A DNA stretch of 64,000 nt from Nematostella vectensis. Taxonomy: Eukaryota > Cnidaria > Anthozoa > Actiniaria > Edwardsiidae. The position numbers and the translations under genes are program-made. The stretch is taken from NCBI RefSeq assembly GCF_932526225.1, contig NC_064034.1, positions 13,900,887 through 13,964,886 of the forward strand, given 5' to 3'. Below the pieces are notes generated by a model. It ran no database searches, was not told the origin of the DNA, and worked only from the letters and a program-made list of their open reading frames with translations. Positions 51,203 to 63,190 of this stretch are shown piece by piece (the stretch's first letter is position 1; the number at the start of each line of letters is the position of its first letter).

Positions 51203-53829
51203 GATTCGCACAGAGCGCAGAAAGATTAAACGTGATCTAGACAAGAAAAAATTTGCTCGTCATTAAGAACACTGACTTTTAGGCTGTCACCATGCTGACA
51301 AGCCATTTTGTTACAATCATGGCGTTGATTTTATGACTTAAATGTAAGTTGTGTATTCCAGCTTCTGTTTTCCAGAAAAGCCATTTGTTGATACCTCGTT
51401 TCAAGAAACAACATTTCAATTTGTTAATCGAGCAAGCAATATTTCTTGTATTATTGTATTTGTTTATTTTATGACTTGAACAACTCATATGTTAAGCCCC
51501 CTTTTCAAGGGCTTCGATGCTTTATTGTTAAGAAGAGACAACCTTGCAGAACTCAGAATAAACATAATAGTTTATCATTGTCTAGCATCAAATGCTTGCT
51601 ATGTGAATCGTTGAAAAAGCTGGAAAAACAACTATATTGCTCTTTCAAATACCCCCGCGGTCACAAATATTATTAGCATGTGATGGCGTTTGATTACATT
51701 CTTTAACTGGAGTGAAATATTTGTCAGCTTTTGCATTGATATCGCCAAATAAACCGCACGACACGCGCTAATAGTATCTGCGTAAGTACCACGCGCCTTC
51801 TTTATTCAGAAACAAAACGCGCTTAGAGTATCTGTAAGGAGCATGCGTCTTGTTTATTGCATCATTTTCTTTGTTCATTTGATGACTTGAAAGTCTGATA
51901 TGTTTAGTACGTCGATGCTTCAAATTGTTAAGAAGAGGCTATCTTAAGGAATTAAAAAAAAAAATCATAAGAGTTGCTACAATCAAGCTTTACAAATTAT
52001 TGCAGAAAATATCCTCTGTTTCTGTTTTAAATACCCTCTGGTTAACAAGACGAGGATAATACGCTTGCATTAGTATCGACCAATATATACTTTTTGAGGA
52101 AAGAACTCTCGCATTAGTAAAACGCACAATTTTCACTATGTTTCTTTTTGTAACCTCAAGAGTCTTTGAATAAAAAAAGAAAAGACTTTGTTACATTAAA
52201 TATTCAGATTTACTGCACTTCCCAAAGAATATGCAACACGAAAAGAAAAGAAAATTGTGATCCGAAAACTACTGAATACTCATTTCTGTGTATTCTGTCG
52301 CACACCCTGCAAATGTTCCTTTTCGTAACATTCGTGCATTTTGAACGCACTCAGGAAAAAAATTAAAACTCTCTTCTGCTTGACCGTATTGCTTTCATTC
52401 TTTCATATTACATCGACAGATGACAAAGCCACGCAATCTATCGAAAACGATCGATAGCCACCGTTGTTACGAGCTCAAATCGCATTTTTGCGTGGATGTG
52501 ATAGATTAACCAAAAAAACTGTGTTTTGAGATTTTTGCGTAACATCAATTTTTTCCGAAAAAGTCACGTAATTTGTTAAAACACAACCAAATATTCCCAA
52601 AATTGTTGGTCACCATCCTCAGCTATTCCTCTCGCTAACCTATAAATAACATATAAATAACAATGCATTAGACTGTGAATTTAAAGAGATATTACGTTTT
52701 TATGCAGGGAACCAAATATTACTACTTTTCGAAATTTGATAAGGATAAGTCGACTATAGAGTACATGTACATCTACTAGACTTGAAAGCTTTTAAATTAT
52801 AACACGAATTAAAACGTTTCAGGAAGCTTGGTGGCCAGTATGCATGTTAGTAAAGGGGATATATCCCCATGATTAAGTATTCTATTTCAGAAACCTGAAG
52901 AGTGTTCCTTTTAGTAACATTTTCGACTTTGTCAAGACTTGAAGCCCTTAAATATTAACGCAAGCTAATACGGTCATCAGTGCCGTAAAATATGTATTTT
53001 ATCTAGCCAACCGCCTTAATATGGTTCGAAAAGTATGTCGTATATGACAGAAGGTCAACTTTGAAAAAAGGTTACGAAAAGAACCCACGATGAATCTAGG
53101 GACGGACGGACGGACGGACGGACAGACAGACAGACAGACAGATAGATGTTGGATTATTAAAACCAATTGCAGTAGTGACTGAATTGCTGGGTCCGTCAGC
53201 GCCAGCAACAATCACACACATTGATATTTTACAGAAATAAAATCATTGAACCTATGTGTGTGTCCTATCTGAGGTCTTAAAGCATTAGATGGTTAGATGG
53301 CAGGCTATAACTGCGTCTCTCCTATCCCTAAGGGACTTGAGACCAGGCATGTCCAAACCTTCCCCCCTCCCCGAGCCCCAACACCCCCCACCCCTCCCTC
53401 CTGGCCGCAAACAAGTTGGTCATTTCTTATTGAAAGACTAGATAGACAGTTGGTACAGAATAGAAGCTATTGTATTAGCCTGGTCTCATGTGAAAATATC
53501 CGCACTGAGCAAGGTACAGTACAGTAAAGTACAGACTTTGTCATTTTAGATATAACAATAATAATGATAAAAAAGAAATGCCTTTGTAAAGCTCCATGTA
53601 AGAGCTACACAACTAAAAGGACTGCCTAATGGCATGTGAACTAGAAATTCGGTTGGCCAAGACTCAAAATCATAGCCTAACTGTTCTTAAATATTTTTGT
53701 TTTAGGGTTTATGAGTTTGTGTAACATGGCTTATTAGATATATGTGACGTGGGGTATTATTAAATCAAAGTCTGCGAGTATTGATTACCTATATCAAGGC
53801 ATTGTGTAATAATACTTCTCAAGAAGCCA
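51203..53829. other. host A+T-rich non-coding region
   Basis: No supported gene. Contains repeats such as a diverged pair of GTTAAGAAGAGAC segments (51529 and 51939) and a GGAC/AGAC microsatellite. Confidence 0.4.
53099..53145 (+). repeat. GGAC/AGAC microsatellite
   Basis: About six GGAC units followed by about six CAGA units. Confidence 0.85.
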
Positions 53830-53842
53830 GCTTACAACAGCT

Positions 53843-54109
53843 GATCACATCTTCAAGAGCTCTGACAAAATTGATTCATCAAGTCAGCTTGATGTTATTG
53901 ATGCTAAGAGTTGCTCAAAAATGTCTCTTCTAAACACTATTTATGTACACACATCAGTTACAAGCTTCCCCCTGTTGAGGTTTGCAAATGAGCCAGTGTC
54001 CCATCTCTCGGATTCCACAATACGTTCAGCAGCTGACTTCTTAGGCGATGTCCAGGACATCCCCCCTTCTGTTAGTAAGGCTTACAACAACTGTTGTCAC
54101 CCTTCGTAA
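53843..54109 (+). CDS. unrecognised open segment, possible exon
   Basis: A frame is open from a possible CAG acceptor at about 53834-53836 to TAA at 54107-54109 and reads like protein in its end (LSDSTIRSAADFLGDVQDI). No family is recognised and no partner exon was found, so it may be chance. Confidence 0.18.
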   Translation, partial: DHIFKSSDKIDSSSQLDVIDAKSCSKMSLLNTIYVHTSVTSFPLLRFANEPVSHLSDSTIRSAADFLGDVQDIPPSVSKAYNNCCHPS

Positions 54110-55270
54110 CTGATGCAACACAAATCAATCCCAGTTTCCTTTCTCGTGATAAAAATGAGCCCCTATACTCATTGCACACTTACTATCTTCCCAATAGGGG
54201 CTCACCCTACTTCCAAGAGTACACGAGATTCTGGCTTGGCTTCTAAACAAAATTAAAAAAACGCTCCAAGAGCTCGACTCAGTCACAAACAACCCCAGTC
54301 CTACAAAAGAATGCAAGACAAAAATATAAACAGCGTCATCAAAACTGCTAAACTATTGTATTATCTTGTACAATAATCGATTTTCAAGTTTATTCCAAAA
54401 AAGCCATTACAGTGCTCATTGCAGACCGGTTTAGCTTAACCGAAAAGTTGATGGTGAGTATTTTGCTAAAGCCCCTTTTGTTAAAAAATCAGTCATATAG
54501 TCATACCAGAATCCTTTATCATATAGTCTAGAATATGATACCAGAATATGATACCATACGCTGGTGAGTAGTATAGGTTGGCTGGTTTTTGAGCTCTTGT
54601 CTTCCTAGTTGTCCTCCTAACGTCATCATTGCTAAAGTTACTTATATGACTAGCAATAACTGAAACAACTGACTTAATGAAGATAATAAACCAAGGCTCT
54701 AAAGCAAATAATAGCCCGGTCATGACATAATTTCAAGTAACTCACCTGGCCTGTTTAGTTCATGATTACTGTAAACGTAAAACAAATGTTTAGGAAATAT
54801 TATTGATTGTGATACCCCATCTGCCTCCCTAGTTAGTAAAACGGCAATACATACCAGTCATGTCCGCGCTATATGCTTCCTCATTTCTGGATAAAGAGTA
54901 TAAAGCAGTAGTTAGTTGGAAAGACCTTCACTTGAGCGTAGGAGCAACTCATTTTATTTAAAGAGCCGGGGAAAGAAAGTAGAAAAGAAAATGATATGCA
55001 AGACTGTCAGTATTATAAGGCAAACTTCTGGAAAATACCTGAATGAATACAGAACAATTAGAAATACGGTTGCACTTGGAGAATTTATGTTTTGTAACCC
55101 GCAGTACTTCATGGATGTCAAATAAATGCAAGTAAGCATAAATAAAAAAGAAATCTATCCTTCAAAACCTGTAACATTTTTGTTTTGTTAAGCGTAGGCT
55201 GTGCCCTAGAAATTGTTGTCGAGCAGATAAGTGCATAAAAAAGTCATTATTGCCTAGGCGTATCAATGGA
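54110..55270. other. host non-coding region before copy B
   Basis: A+T-rich, no gene seen. G+C content rises abruptly at 55271 where the viral terminal repeat begins. Confidence 0.4.
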
Positions 55271-55628
55271 CGGGGGGGACTAGGGGGTTTGAGTGAAACT
55301 AGTGGGGGGCGCGAATCGCCCCTCCGGGCCTCCCAGCCCCGCTTTCAGTGAAGCGAGTGGGAGGCGCGAATCGCCCCTCCGTGCCTCCCAGCCCCACTCC
55401 AGGCTGGGGACTTTCGGTGACGCGTAGATTAATAATTTAATCTACGTCGGGACCACTTCGCGCAGATGGGTAAATCACTCCGCGTAGATGGGTAATTAGC
55501 AATCATTAATCTATGTCGGGGGACGTGTGCTAGGACCGTGAAAACGAGGAGGGCCGCCAACCTACGGAGCCGTTTTTCGGCCGTAAATTCAAAGCCGCTG
55601 GCGTGGCGTTTAAACCTGAGTTTTACTC
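55271..55628 (+). repeat. Element 2 left terminal repeat, copy B
   Basis: The outer part (to about 55510) matches the terminal repeat of copy A. The inner part (about 55469-55628) matches the reverse complement of 63868-64000, including GCCGCCAACCTACGGAGCCG and GCGTTTAAACCTGAGTTTTA, with a small insertion near 55583. GGGGCGCGAATCGCCCCTCC occurs twice. Confidence 0.85.
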
Positions 55629-56123
55629 ACGCGGTGCTTGAATTGCTCCCAATCCCCCAGTTTGGTCGTTCAATTATGCTTGTTTTTATGACTTAGAACT
55701 TCTCTCGGGATTTCTCTGCTAAAGCAGCGATGATAGGGCGATGCCATTGAGGGATTCGAACGAATACCGTCGTGTGTTCTTTTTATCGAACGCTCGATCA
55801 CCGACCACAGGTCTACGATCTTATGGCAGTCCTTGTTTGCCACAGAAGCCTCCTGTTTCCGAAATACAGTTTCAGAGAGGCGGTCGAACATTTTAAGACT
55901 CCATCTACGAAGGCGTCCTCCTCTTTCCCCTCGGTTGTTACTGAAAGTTTCCAGCCAAGCACTTTAGGTCTTATTTGGGTCGAGCCGCCATCTTGGATAA
56001 TTGAGCTTGGTACTTCATGACATATGTTTTTAAGGGCTTTGTGACTCGCACTCTAATAAATGGAGCTGTTATGAAGTATCATGGCTGCATTTTTCCAATG
56101 ATGCAGTTCGAACCCCAAAGGAC
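55629..56123. other. segment between terminal repeat and replicase, copy B only
   Basis: About 0.5 kb with no counterpart in copy A, where replicase and terminal repeat nearly touch. Lower G+C than the element. No gene recognised; it may be an insertion or captured host DNA (CCAAGATGGCGG-like motif on the minus strand near 55990). Confidence 0.45.
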
Positions 56124-56462
56124 TTGCAATTAGACATCCGTCTGTCCTGTGGTATACCGAGCGTTCGAAGGATGAAGTGCGGAAAAGATTATTGCGGGTG
56201 GCTAAAGGTCGGCCACGCAAACACGTGCGGCCGGAGGTGCATGGACACCTACTGCAAGGTGCACCTCCAAAGGCTCCGTAAGGGCAGCCCCCTCCCCGTG
56301 CCGTGCAGGATCTACGGCATAGGAACTCGGTCGGAGACGCGGTTGTGCCGCCCCTGCGGAGCGAATCGTGAAGGGCAGAGGATGGGTGGCGTCGGGAGGC
56401 GCGCTCGGAAATGGTTCGCACTCGTCCTGTCTGGCATCACAGCCCGCGGTACGGGCAATTAG
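56124..56462 (+). CDS. zinc-binding N-terminal ORF of replicase, copy B
   Basis: 112 codons very like copy A, with CGKDYCGWLKVGHANTCGRR, CMDTYCKVH and CRPCG. It ends at TAG 56460-56462, and the polymerase ORF continues in the same frame 48 bases later, so one long product is possible if the stop is a lesion or is read through. Confidence 0.6.
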   Translation: MQLDIRLSCGIPSVRRMKCGKDYCGWLKVGHANTCGRRCMDTYCKVHLQRLRKGSPLPVPCRIYGIGTRSETRLCRPCGANREGQRMGGVGRRARKWFALVLSGITARGTGN

Positions 56463-56510
56463 AGACTGGGTGGCACAGGGCATACCCAAACGCTCGTCCT
56501 GTCCGACACC

Positions 56511-58704
56511 GTGGCCCGCGGTGCGAACATCCTGGACGAGGACATCCCCGACGATGTCAAACACAAGCTGCTTAAGCCGCTCGTACCGGCGAAAGTGTGG
56601 GCAGAGAAAGTCCGGCGCGGGTTCGACCCTTTGCCGCCGTCCCGGCAGCAAAGGGGCTCAGAGAGCTTAGACCCCGAGAAGTACTATTCGCTCTTCGTTG
56701 GCGGCGCCCATCTTCGGTTCCCCAGCGTGGATGCCACTCTTAGGGGCCAAGACGTAAGCGCCGGTGTTTACCAGGAGATACGAGATCTTGGTGGAGCAGG
56801 TGTCATTGCTCTAAAGCCGGTTATGCGGGGGCCTGATATTAATGACTACGGCTCGGTTTGGTGGGTCTTGCACGAGCGAGAGTCTCTGAGGGCAAACGCA
56901 GTGCTGCCGATGGTGCTCGAGATGGTAGACCCCGACCGGCGTTACGGATTCTTCACGGTCGTTGGTAAGGGCCCCGCAGAGCCGTTGGCGCCAATCACGG
57001 AGGAGGAAGGGCGCTCGGAGCACAAGATTGGTGGGTCGTTAGTCAAAAGAGGAGACCAAATCGCAGTCGGCGCCCTGGAAGGCATCGGTGCGGGTATTAG
57101 GGAGAAAGGACGAGAGTACCTCGTCTACGTGAGATACGAGCTTCGCCCTCTACCTGAGCAAAATGGGGAGCCTGGGCCAATGTTTGAGCGAGGGGGGAGT
57201 GACGCCTTCGCTAACTGTGTTGTGAGCTATGTTGCCGACTTCTTGAGGAATCGCGGCATCTCGCGCTCCCTTGGTCTAACCAAGACACGAGGCAAGATTC
57301 TCGAGCGATATGACAAGAAGCTGGCCACTACGGGATGCACCAAAGAAGACCTCTTTGAGATGGAAAAGAAGCTCGAGATAAAGATTGTAGCCGTGGACTC
57401 CTTGGGCAACATTATGTGGGACTCGGGGAAGTACAAGAGGGGGTACGCACAAATCCGCATCCCTTGCCACAATAACCACGCCTGGGCGGAGCTTCCGACT
57501 GAACCACCTGCGATCGCAAGCGTCCACGGCCTAGACTTCGAGGCTGAGAGGGAGCTTCGTTCGTTATGCCAGGAGAAGGCAGCGCTTCGCGCGAGGCGAA
57601 GGTGCGAGAGGTGCTCATCCGCTTTATAAACAGGGCGATCCCCAGAAGCACGAGGATCTGGCTGTGTGGGCGTGTTATAGTCACGCACGAAGGCAAACTG
57701 TACCGATCGGGACAGGACGGAGCGGCTATCGACAGGGCGTTTACAGACGAGACTGGACATGATCCTCAATGGCTCCCTGATGATCACCCAGCCTACCAAG
57801 AGTACACCGAAGCTACGCACTCGATGGGCGGTGCAATAGGGTATCGCTTCAAGAAGTGGACCCAAAGAGAGAACATCAGGCCAACGCCTCTTAAATACAG
57901 GGACGTCAGGCGAGCGGCGCAGGTTGAGTCCAAAGTGTGGAATAGCGCAGCCTCATGCGCACATCGACATGCGTGCGGCGTACCCAGGATGCGAGGACAG
58001 CCTCTCCGGCGGCGCCTCGGACGCCATTGATTTGGTACGGAAATACGGCTTCCCTACGAACGTGTATCGTATCGCGGATGTTGTGAGACGGCCATTGAGC
58101 GAGGTTCTTCAACTAACCGGGGCCATTCAGCTGACCGAGTGGGAGTTCTCTGAGGCCTGCCACCCCTACACTTCCGGGAGGGTGGGGCAGCACTTGGAGA
58201 TAAACGAGGGCTGGATGACACCGCCAGAGCTCAAGGACCTGTTAGACTCGGGTGACCTCGTCATGGCGGCGGCGAGGGAGGTGTTGTATAGCGTCGGAAA
58301 AAAGGACTCCACCAAGTTACCCCCACTCCATCGCGCGCCGCCCCGGCGGCGAAGACTCACAGGGTCAAGATCTCGCTGTCCGTTTCGTAGGCAAGTGCGC
58401 TCGACACGGCGACGAGTCCTCGATCGTAGTCCGCGACCGTGAAGAAGCCGCGTATCTGACAAACCTCCTTGCGGGCACCGACCACTTACTTAACTTCGAG
58501 CATGCCGACGGGGCTTATCTGATCCAATACAAAGACGGTGTCCGGCGCTCACAATGGTACCATATCAGGGCCTTCGTCTTGGCATACACGAACATAGCGT
58601 TGCGACGCATGTTGAGGCGGATCCCTCGCGAAGACGTCCTCCGAGTGTGCACAGACGCCATATACGCAAAGGCGGTGCCCAGTGGTGTAAAGCTCGTGGA
58701 GTGA
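56511..58704 (+). pseudogene. OTU-like and palm-domain polymerase part of replicase, copy B
   Basis: Frames 56511-57629, 57566-58030, 57924-58442 and 58252-58704 follow each other with shifts near 57580, 57950 and 58330. The first frame carries YYSLFVGGAHLRFPSVDATL, an OTU-like pair (NCVVSYV at about 57212, CHNNHAW at about 57465) and ends in a Glu-rich part. The second and third carry VIVTHEGKLY and the motif-A-like IDMRAAY (57962). The last carries HIRAFVLAYTNIALRRML and CTDAI (58651). Sequence between the palm motifs (WEFSEACHPYTSGRVGQHL) is present here but deleted in copy A. TGA at 58702-58704 separates it from the helicase in the same frame. A TV-Pol-like polymerase is the best inference. 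Confidence 0.6.
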
Positions 58705-58791
58705 AATCCGAGGTATGGAGAGTGGCGCCACAAGAAGCCTTGGTACGAGTGGCGACCCGAAGCGGCTTGGGGTCCGAAGAAGTCGGGGGGC

Positions 58792-60249
58792 TTGGCTAGG
58801 GGACCAAGCACCGCGCCGAGTCTGCCGTGCGATCTAGTGGACGCAACCTCCGCAAAAATGTATCTAGCCGGCCAAGGAGGATCGGGAAAGACCGAGTGGG
58901 CGGTGAGCATGTTCCGCGGCCGCAACGTTGTGGTGTTCACCCCCGAGAACGACCTCGCCCACGACCATCGCAACAACCCGCGCCTTGCGTGCGCGGGGCG
59001 CGCTCAAACCTACCACCACTCCCTTTGCATACCAGCGGAGAAGCCCATAGAGGAGTGGAGACCTTCCGAGCTGGGGCACAAACTCGACCGCCTTGCAGAA
59101 GTACTCATCATTGACGAGTGCTGTGAGGTACAGACTGGGGTGCTACGCGCCATCCTAGGGTATCTCGCCACGCGGCCGTGTCAGGTAGTGTGTTGTGGCG
59201 ACTTTGGGCAGGTCCCGCCCTGGGGAGATAAAGAGGGGCCTCACGATTTGCTCAAGGAGTGGGCACAAGGGAACATCCGCTGGTTCGAGTCCGACTACCG
59301 CTGCCTGTGTGAAAACTGCGGAAAGCCGTAGAGTACGTGCGACTTCGGCTCTGCCGCGCCCTCCTCCAGGCTCCACGACATAAAGGGCCGGATCTGGTGT
59401 CAGCCAGATTCCCAACAGCTTGAGGTGTTTCGAGAGGAGTGGGATGGGGTGGCGTTTGACGCGGCGATCGAGCAGGCCCACCCAAGCGATATGTGGGTGT
59501 GCTCGACCAACAAGATGGGGGCCCTTGTCCAGCAGCGATTGGTAGAGCACCACAGGTAAAACTACCCCCGATTGCCAGCAACTATCTACTTTGACCTCAA
59601 ACCCAGCGTCGCGCACCGTTATCGCAAGCAAGGGAGGCCGGTGCCCGTGCCAGGCAAAAGGGGTGAGAAGGTCGACGCGTACAAAGGCACGGTAGTCGAG
59701 GTTCCTCTCGACGCGGTCCTTAACGGGCTTCCCCTCGAGTGGAAATACGCGGGCTGGGGGACAGTCCACCGGGTACAGGGCAAGACTATCCAGACTCCAA
59801 GACGTTTGTTTATCGTAGACCACAGCTTAGAGGGCTGGATCACAAATGCTGTATACACCGGCATCTCCCGCGTGCGGTGCGCCGACCAGATAGTCCGCGT
59901 GATCCCCCCCGATAACACCCCCGGTGCCTTGGTTCCCACAGGACTGCAGGCTACGCCCAGTGAAGAGCTCATTATAGCGCGAATCAAGCGATACGCTATA
60001 GACGACAGGCAAAAGGGCCGCACAAAGTACACGGGACCACACCACGTTCTGACGGTAGACCACGTAATTGGCAAGATTGCTGACGCGGAAAAGAAGTGCA
60101 CGGTCTGTGGCACTCAGCTTCTGCTTCAGGGGTACGCCAAGAGTCATCCCCAATGCTTCAGTATCGACCGGCTGGGCGACAGTCAGGGTCACTACAAGTG
60201 GAATGTCAGACCCACGTGCCTTAGCTGCAATAGAAGGCACAAGCGCTGA
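58792..60249 (+). pseudogene. SF1 helicase and HNH nuclease part of replicase, copy B
   Basis: QGGSGKTEWAV (Walker A), LIIDECCEV (Walker B) and VVCCGDFGQVPP (motif III) lie in 58792-59331, ended by TAG where copy A has a sense Tyr codon. After another stop near 59557, 59572-60249 gives VHRVQGKTIQTP and AVYTGISRVR, the motif V/VI pattern of RecD/Pif1-type SF1 helicases, then a C-terminal HNH domain (CTVCG, FSIDRLGDSQGHYKWN, CLSCN). The helicase frame is continuous with the polymerase before it except for single stops, pointing to one multidomain replicase. Confidence 0.8.
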
Positions 60250-60305
60250 TCGCGCTAGCGTGGGGGGCTTTTTTGGACGCTAGCGTCACGCTAGCGTCGC
60301 GCTAC
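60250..60305. terminator. palindromic ACGCTAGCGT cluster between convergent genes
   Basis: CGCGCTAGCGT, a G-run/T-run, then GGACGCTAGCGTCACGCTAG. Three copies of the self-complementary ACGCTAGCGT core can form stems. It lies between the ends of the HNH and integrase genes; a related sequence stands at 42895-42915 in copy A. Confidence 0.4.
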
Positions 60306-60967
60306 GCAACTGCGAACGCGTGAAGCCGTGGTTAGAGTACGCCGTGTAATACAACACTGGCTGTCCGGGCTCCATGACCCTTTTTAGTATTGGGTATGCC
60401 TTGCTTGTCCACCACGGGTCCGTCGCTCGCCGTCGGTCCTTGTCCTGAAGGTCTTCCTCGTTTACGGCGATGTACACCTCCGTTCCGACCTCTAAGGGGA
60501 CCTCTAAGGGAGACTTTTCGGCTTTGAGAGACACGCGCCTCAGCTTTATGGCGTCCTTAGGCGCAAAGCCAGTCATGCAAGTCTTCGTTGCGTTCATGTC
60601 CGAGATGACGATTGGCAAAGCAGTAACCCACTCGCGGTTTGTCTTGGCGATGGAAAGACTCGGCGAAAGCTTGGCTCCTGTGGTGCCCTGGCTCAGCCCG
60701 TCGGATCTCCACCCTATGGTCTGTTAGGAGCTTTGTGGTAGCACCCTTGAACTCCGTGCCGTCATCAACCATGAGGACTTTAGGCCATGCGAGAGGTCCC
60801 TCTGCATAGATGCCAGCCAGTTCGCGGGAGACGACGGCCGCGCTCTTAGTCCTCAGTGGGCGGGCGGCTTTATATCGTGAAGCAACGTCAACGACAGTCA
60901 GGGCATACTTGTACACGCGGTCGGTTGGCAAGAATAGCAGGTCCGACTGGTGGATACGGTTTGGCAT
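60286..60967 (-). pseudogene. Polinton-type integrase, copy B
   Basis: Minus strand. 60967-60557 carries NRIHQSDLLF (first Asp), DVASRYKAARPL and VDDGTEF (second Asp). About 55 bases covering the WLAQRLF region after AFAESFHR are deleted, shifting frame; 60618-60286 supplies the C-terminal part to the TAG. The N-terminus is replaced by the deletion junction with the structural gene near 61010. Confidence 0.82.
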
Positions 60968-61009
60968 CTGCTCCGAGAAGTGGGCGTAGGTAGTCGGAGG
61001 AGGGGGTGT

Positions 61010-62473
61010 CTGCCCGCTCCGGCGGCAGTCATGCTATGCGCAGCATACATACGTGGAGAGGGGGCAGGCGCCGCGCCCTCTGCGTGCACATTCGCAGGGG
61101 CGGAAGCCTTGCTTCGCCGCCGGGACGGCACGCAGTCGATCCCCGGATCAGTCGCGTGTTGCACCCTAGGATGCCCACCGACCATGTCATGAGCACCGAC
61201 TGGCTTCGTCTCGGTGTTGATCGCATTTGCGCCGAGCGTCATGGAGTCTGTGGCTTCCTGCAGCTTATTGTTGTAGCCCACGACGCTCTGCGTGTTTATC
61301 ACCAGATCGCTCGGCATCAGCCACACTCCTGGTGCGACCGCAAGACTCAGTCTCACCTTGGCCTCCTGCACGGCTAACTGGTACCTTTGCACGCTTTGAG
61401 CGATGTCGTTTTCTATGATCGCGTCTTCAAGCAGCTTCGTGAACTCCGCCTGCGCCTCCATGGCCGGCCCGCCGGCCCCCGCGATAGAGGAACGGACGTT
61501 TACCTGCGCGCCAAGCACTGTGTAGACGAACGCCTTGACCGAGCGATCGAGTTTTCCTAGCCCTGCTTTTGTCAGCCCCTCACCTTTGGGGGGCGCAAAC
61601 CAGCTATATTGCACGCCCCCCGTGGTCGTCGTTGCGTATGTAGCCCACCTGCTTTCCACTATTGTACGTCCCACCTTCGTCGCTAAACAGATTGGGGTTT
61701 CTCGGGTACTCGTCCGCCGCCGTGCCGTAGCCACGGATCACGTGCACGTTGCGATACCCCTCCCCCGGGTAGAACACAAACACATCGCCTAGCCCGTGGT
61801 TCCGCCCGCCTTTCCATCGGAAGTCCGGCTTACGCGGCAAACCGAACTCTATACATAGACGCTCGAAAGCGGCCTTCTTGTAGGGGTTACCTTTTTGTGT
61901 GAACGGGCTGTCGCCAGTCAGGGAGGCGGCGGGCTCGTAGAGTATCCTGCGCGTGGTAAAGTAGAAGTGAAACCTTAGAAATCCCCTGATGACAGAGGGC
62001 AGCGTGGCGAAAGCGGGGTCGACTAGGGACACCCCACATCCGGCGGTTGCGCACCAGACCGCAAAGTTGAGTTGCTGTGGCCAGTACCCATAGGAAGGCT
62101 CCGATAGCCACCGGCGAGACTCCTTGGCGGACTTGTGCGTGACTACTGTCTCTTTGAATATGTCTCGGACCCTAGGCGTGAATGATTTGTCCTCAGCCAC
62201 GTGTATCTCTAGCTGCGTGAGTAGTGGGGTGATGTCTGAGGCCGTGCTCTCCACGGGGGTCGCGGGCATGGCGTAGAGCAGGCCTCTGCGAGGCCGCGCG
62301 AGGGTCAGAGACCTAGGGAAACCGGTTTTTGCGCGTTTGACTTGTTCGGCTATAGCGTGTTTGATATGTTCGGCAACAGAGGCTCCCGCCGCAACTGCCG
62401 CCTCCTTCGTCTCCTCCTCCTCCCTTCGGGGAATCGCCTCCTCGTTCAGCATCCGCCAGCCTTCCCAATCCAT
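61010..62473 (-). pseudogene. large structural protein homologue (13974-15488), copy B
   Basis: 62473-61604 is open and spans both halves of the element 1 gene: RDIFKETVVTHKSAKESRRW, then YGYWPQQLNF without a stop, then CATAGCGVSL and NHGLGDVF. After a frame change near 61610-61650 it continues in 61734-61050 with SWFAPPKGEGLTKAGLGKL, ENDIAQSVQRYQLAVQEAK and VVGYNNKLQEA. An N-terminal extension of about 80 residues is absent from element 1. The C-terminal end, including the membrane helix, is lost at the junction with the integrase. Confidence 0.75.
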
Positions 62474-62515
62474 GCTCAGTCCTATTAAACACGAAGGCGG
62501 GCTGTGTTCAATACA
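62474..62515. promoter_or_regulatory. divergent promoter, copy B
   Basis: 42 bases separate the ATG at 62473 (minus) from the ATG at 62516 (plus). CCTATTAAACACGAAGG could be the counterpart of the TTTAAAGATT box; the arms GAACACAGCC/GGCTGTGTTC are partly symmetric. Confidence 0.4.
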
Positions 62516-63173
62516 ATGGTGGTCCTACATGCTGTGTTCACCGAAGGCGAACTGACGCTCTTCTTCGAGCAACCGATAAGGCGCCCACGCTTCGTGGCGC
62601 TCCGGCAGTGCTCGCTGTTTAACAGCTGGTATAATCTCAAGCGGGAGCATCAGATAACGACCATAGCCTCCCTCCCGCCCATCGCTACTCTGCCAGCCGG
62701 GCACCACACGGCCGAGTCCATCGTGGAAACGATCAACCGGGCTGAAAGCAAGATTCTGACCGCGAAGCTGGATCCCCTCACCGGGAAGATCGCGCTCATG
62801 TCCAAAGGCGTTGCGTCCCTGAATGCCGAGCTTTGCGCACTATTTGACCTAGAGGCTAAAGACGATCCGTTGGGGGGGGGGACTCGCACTGCCCGAGGGG
62901 GGGCTCCCACTCAAGGTGACTCTGCCGAAAATAGAGGCCCTCTACATCTTCTGCGATGTCGTAGACCGCACGCAATGCCTCGCCTTAGACGAGCCTTCAA
63001 AGTTCTCGCTTGCCTAGAAACCCTAGAAGTGCTAGTCGTCCCGACATCCCCGTTTGTGTCGCAGCATCTGCCTCTGAGTTTGTCTCGAGTATCCAAATAT
63101 GGATCAGGGATGACCGCGGTAGACGGGTGGACTTTAAGGGCAAGCCTGTTCGCCTCGTATTAGAGCTAACCTA
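62516..63173 (+). pseudogene. minor capsid (penton-type) homologue, frameshifted
   Basis: From ATG 62516 (a GTG at 62504 is in frame but unlikely). RPRFVALRQCSLFNSW and LPAGHHTAESIVETI match the protein at 12628. A run of ten G at about 62872-62881 shifts the frame; the downstream homologous part (ALYIFCDVVDRT and VRLVLELT) lies in other frames, ending at about 63173. So the copy is broken in a homopolymer. Confidence 0.7.
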
Positions 63174-63190
63174 GGTCCGACATAACAAGC

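Noticed and set aside
55720-55830. tRNA gene suggested by a GTTCGAATCC-like box on the minus strand
   Set aside because: The T-arm and acceptor stems do not pair, and no A box lies at the right distance.
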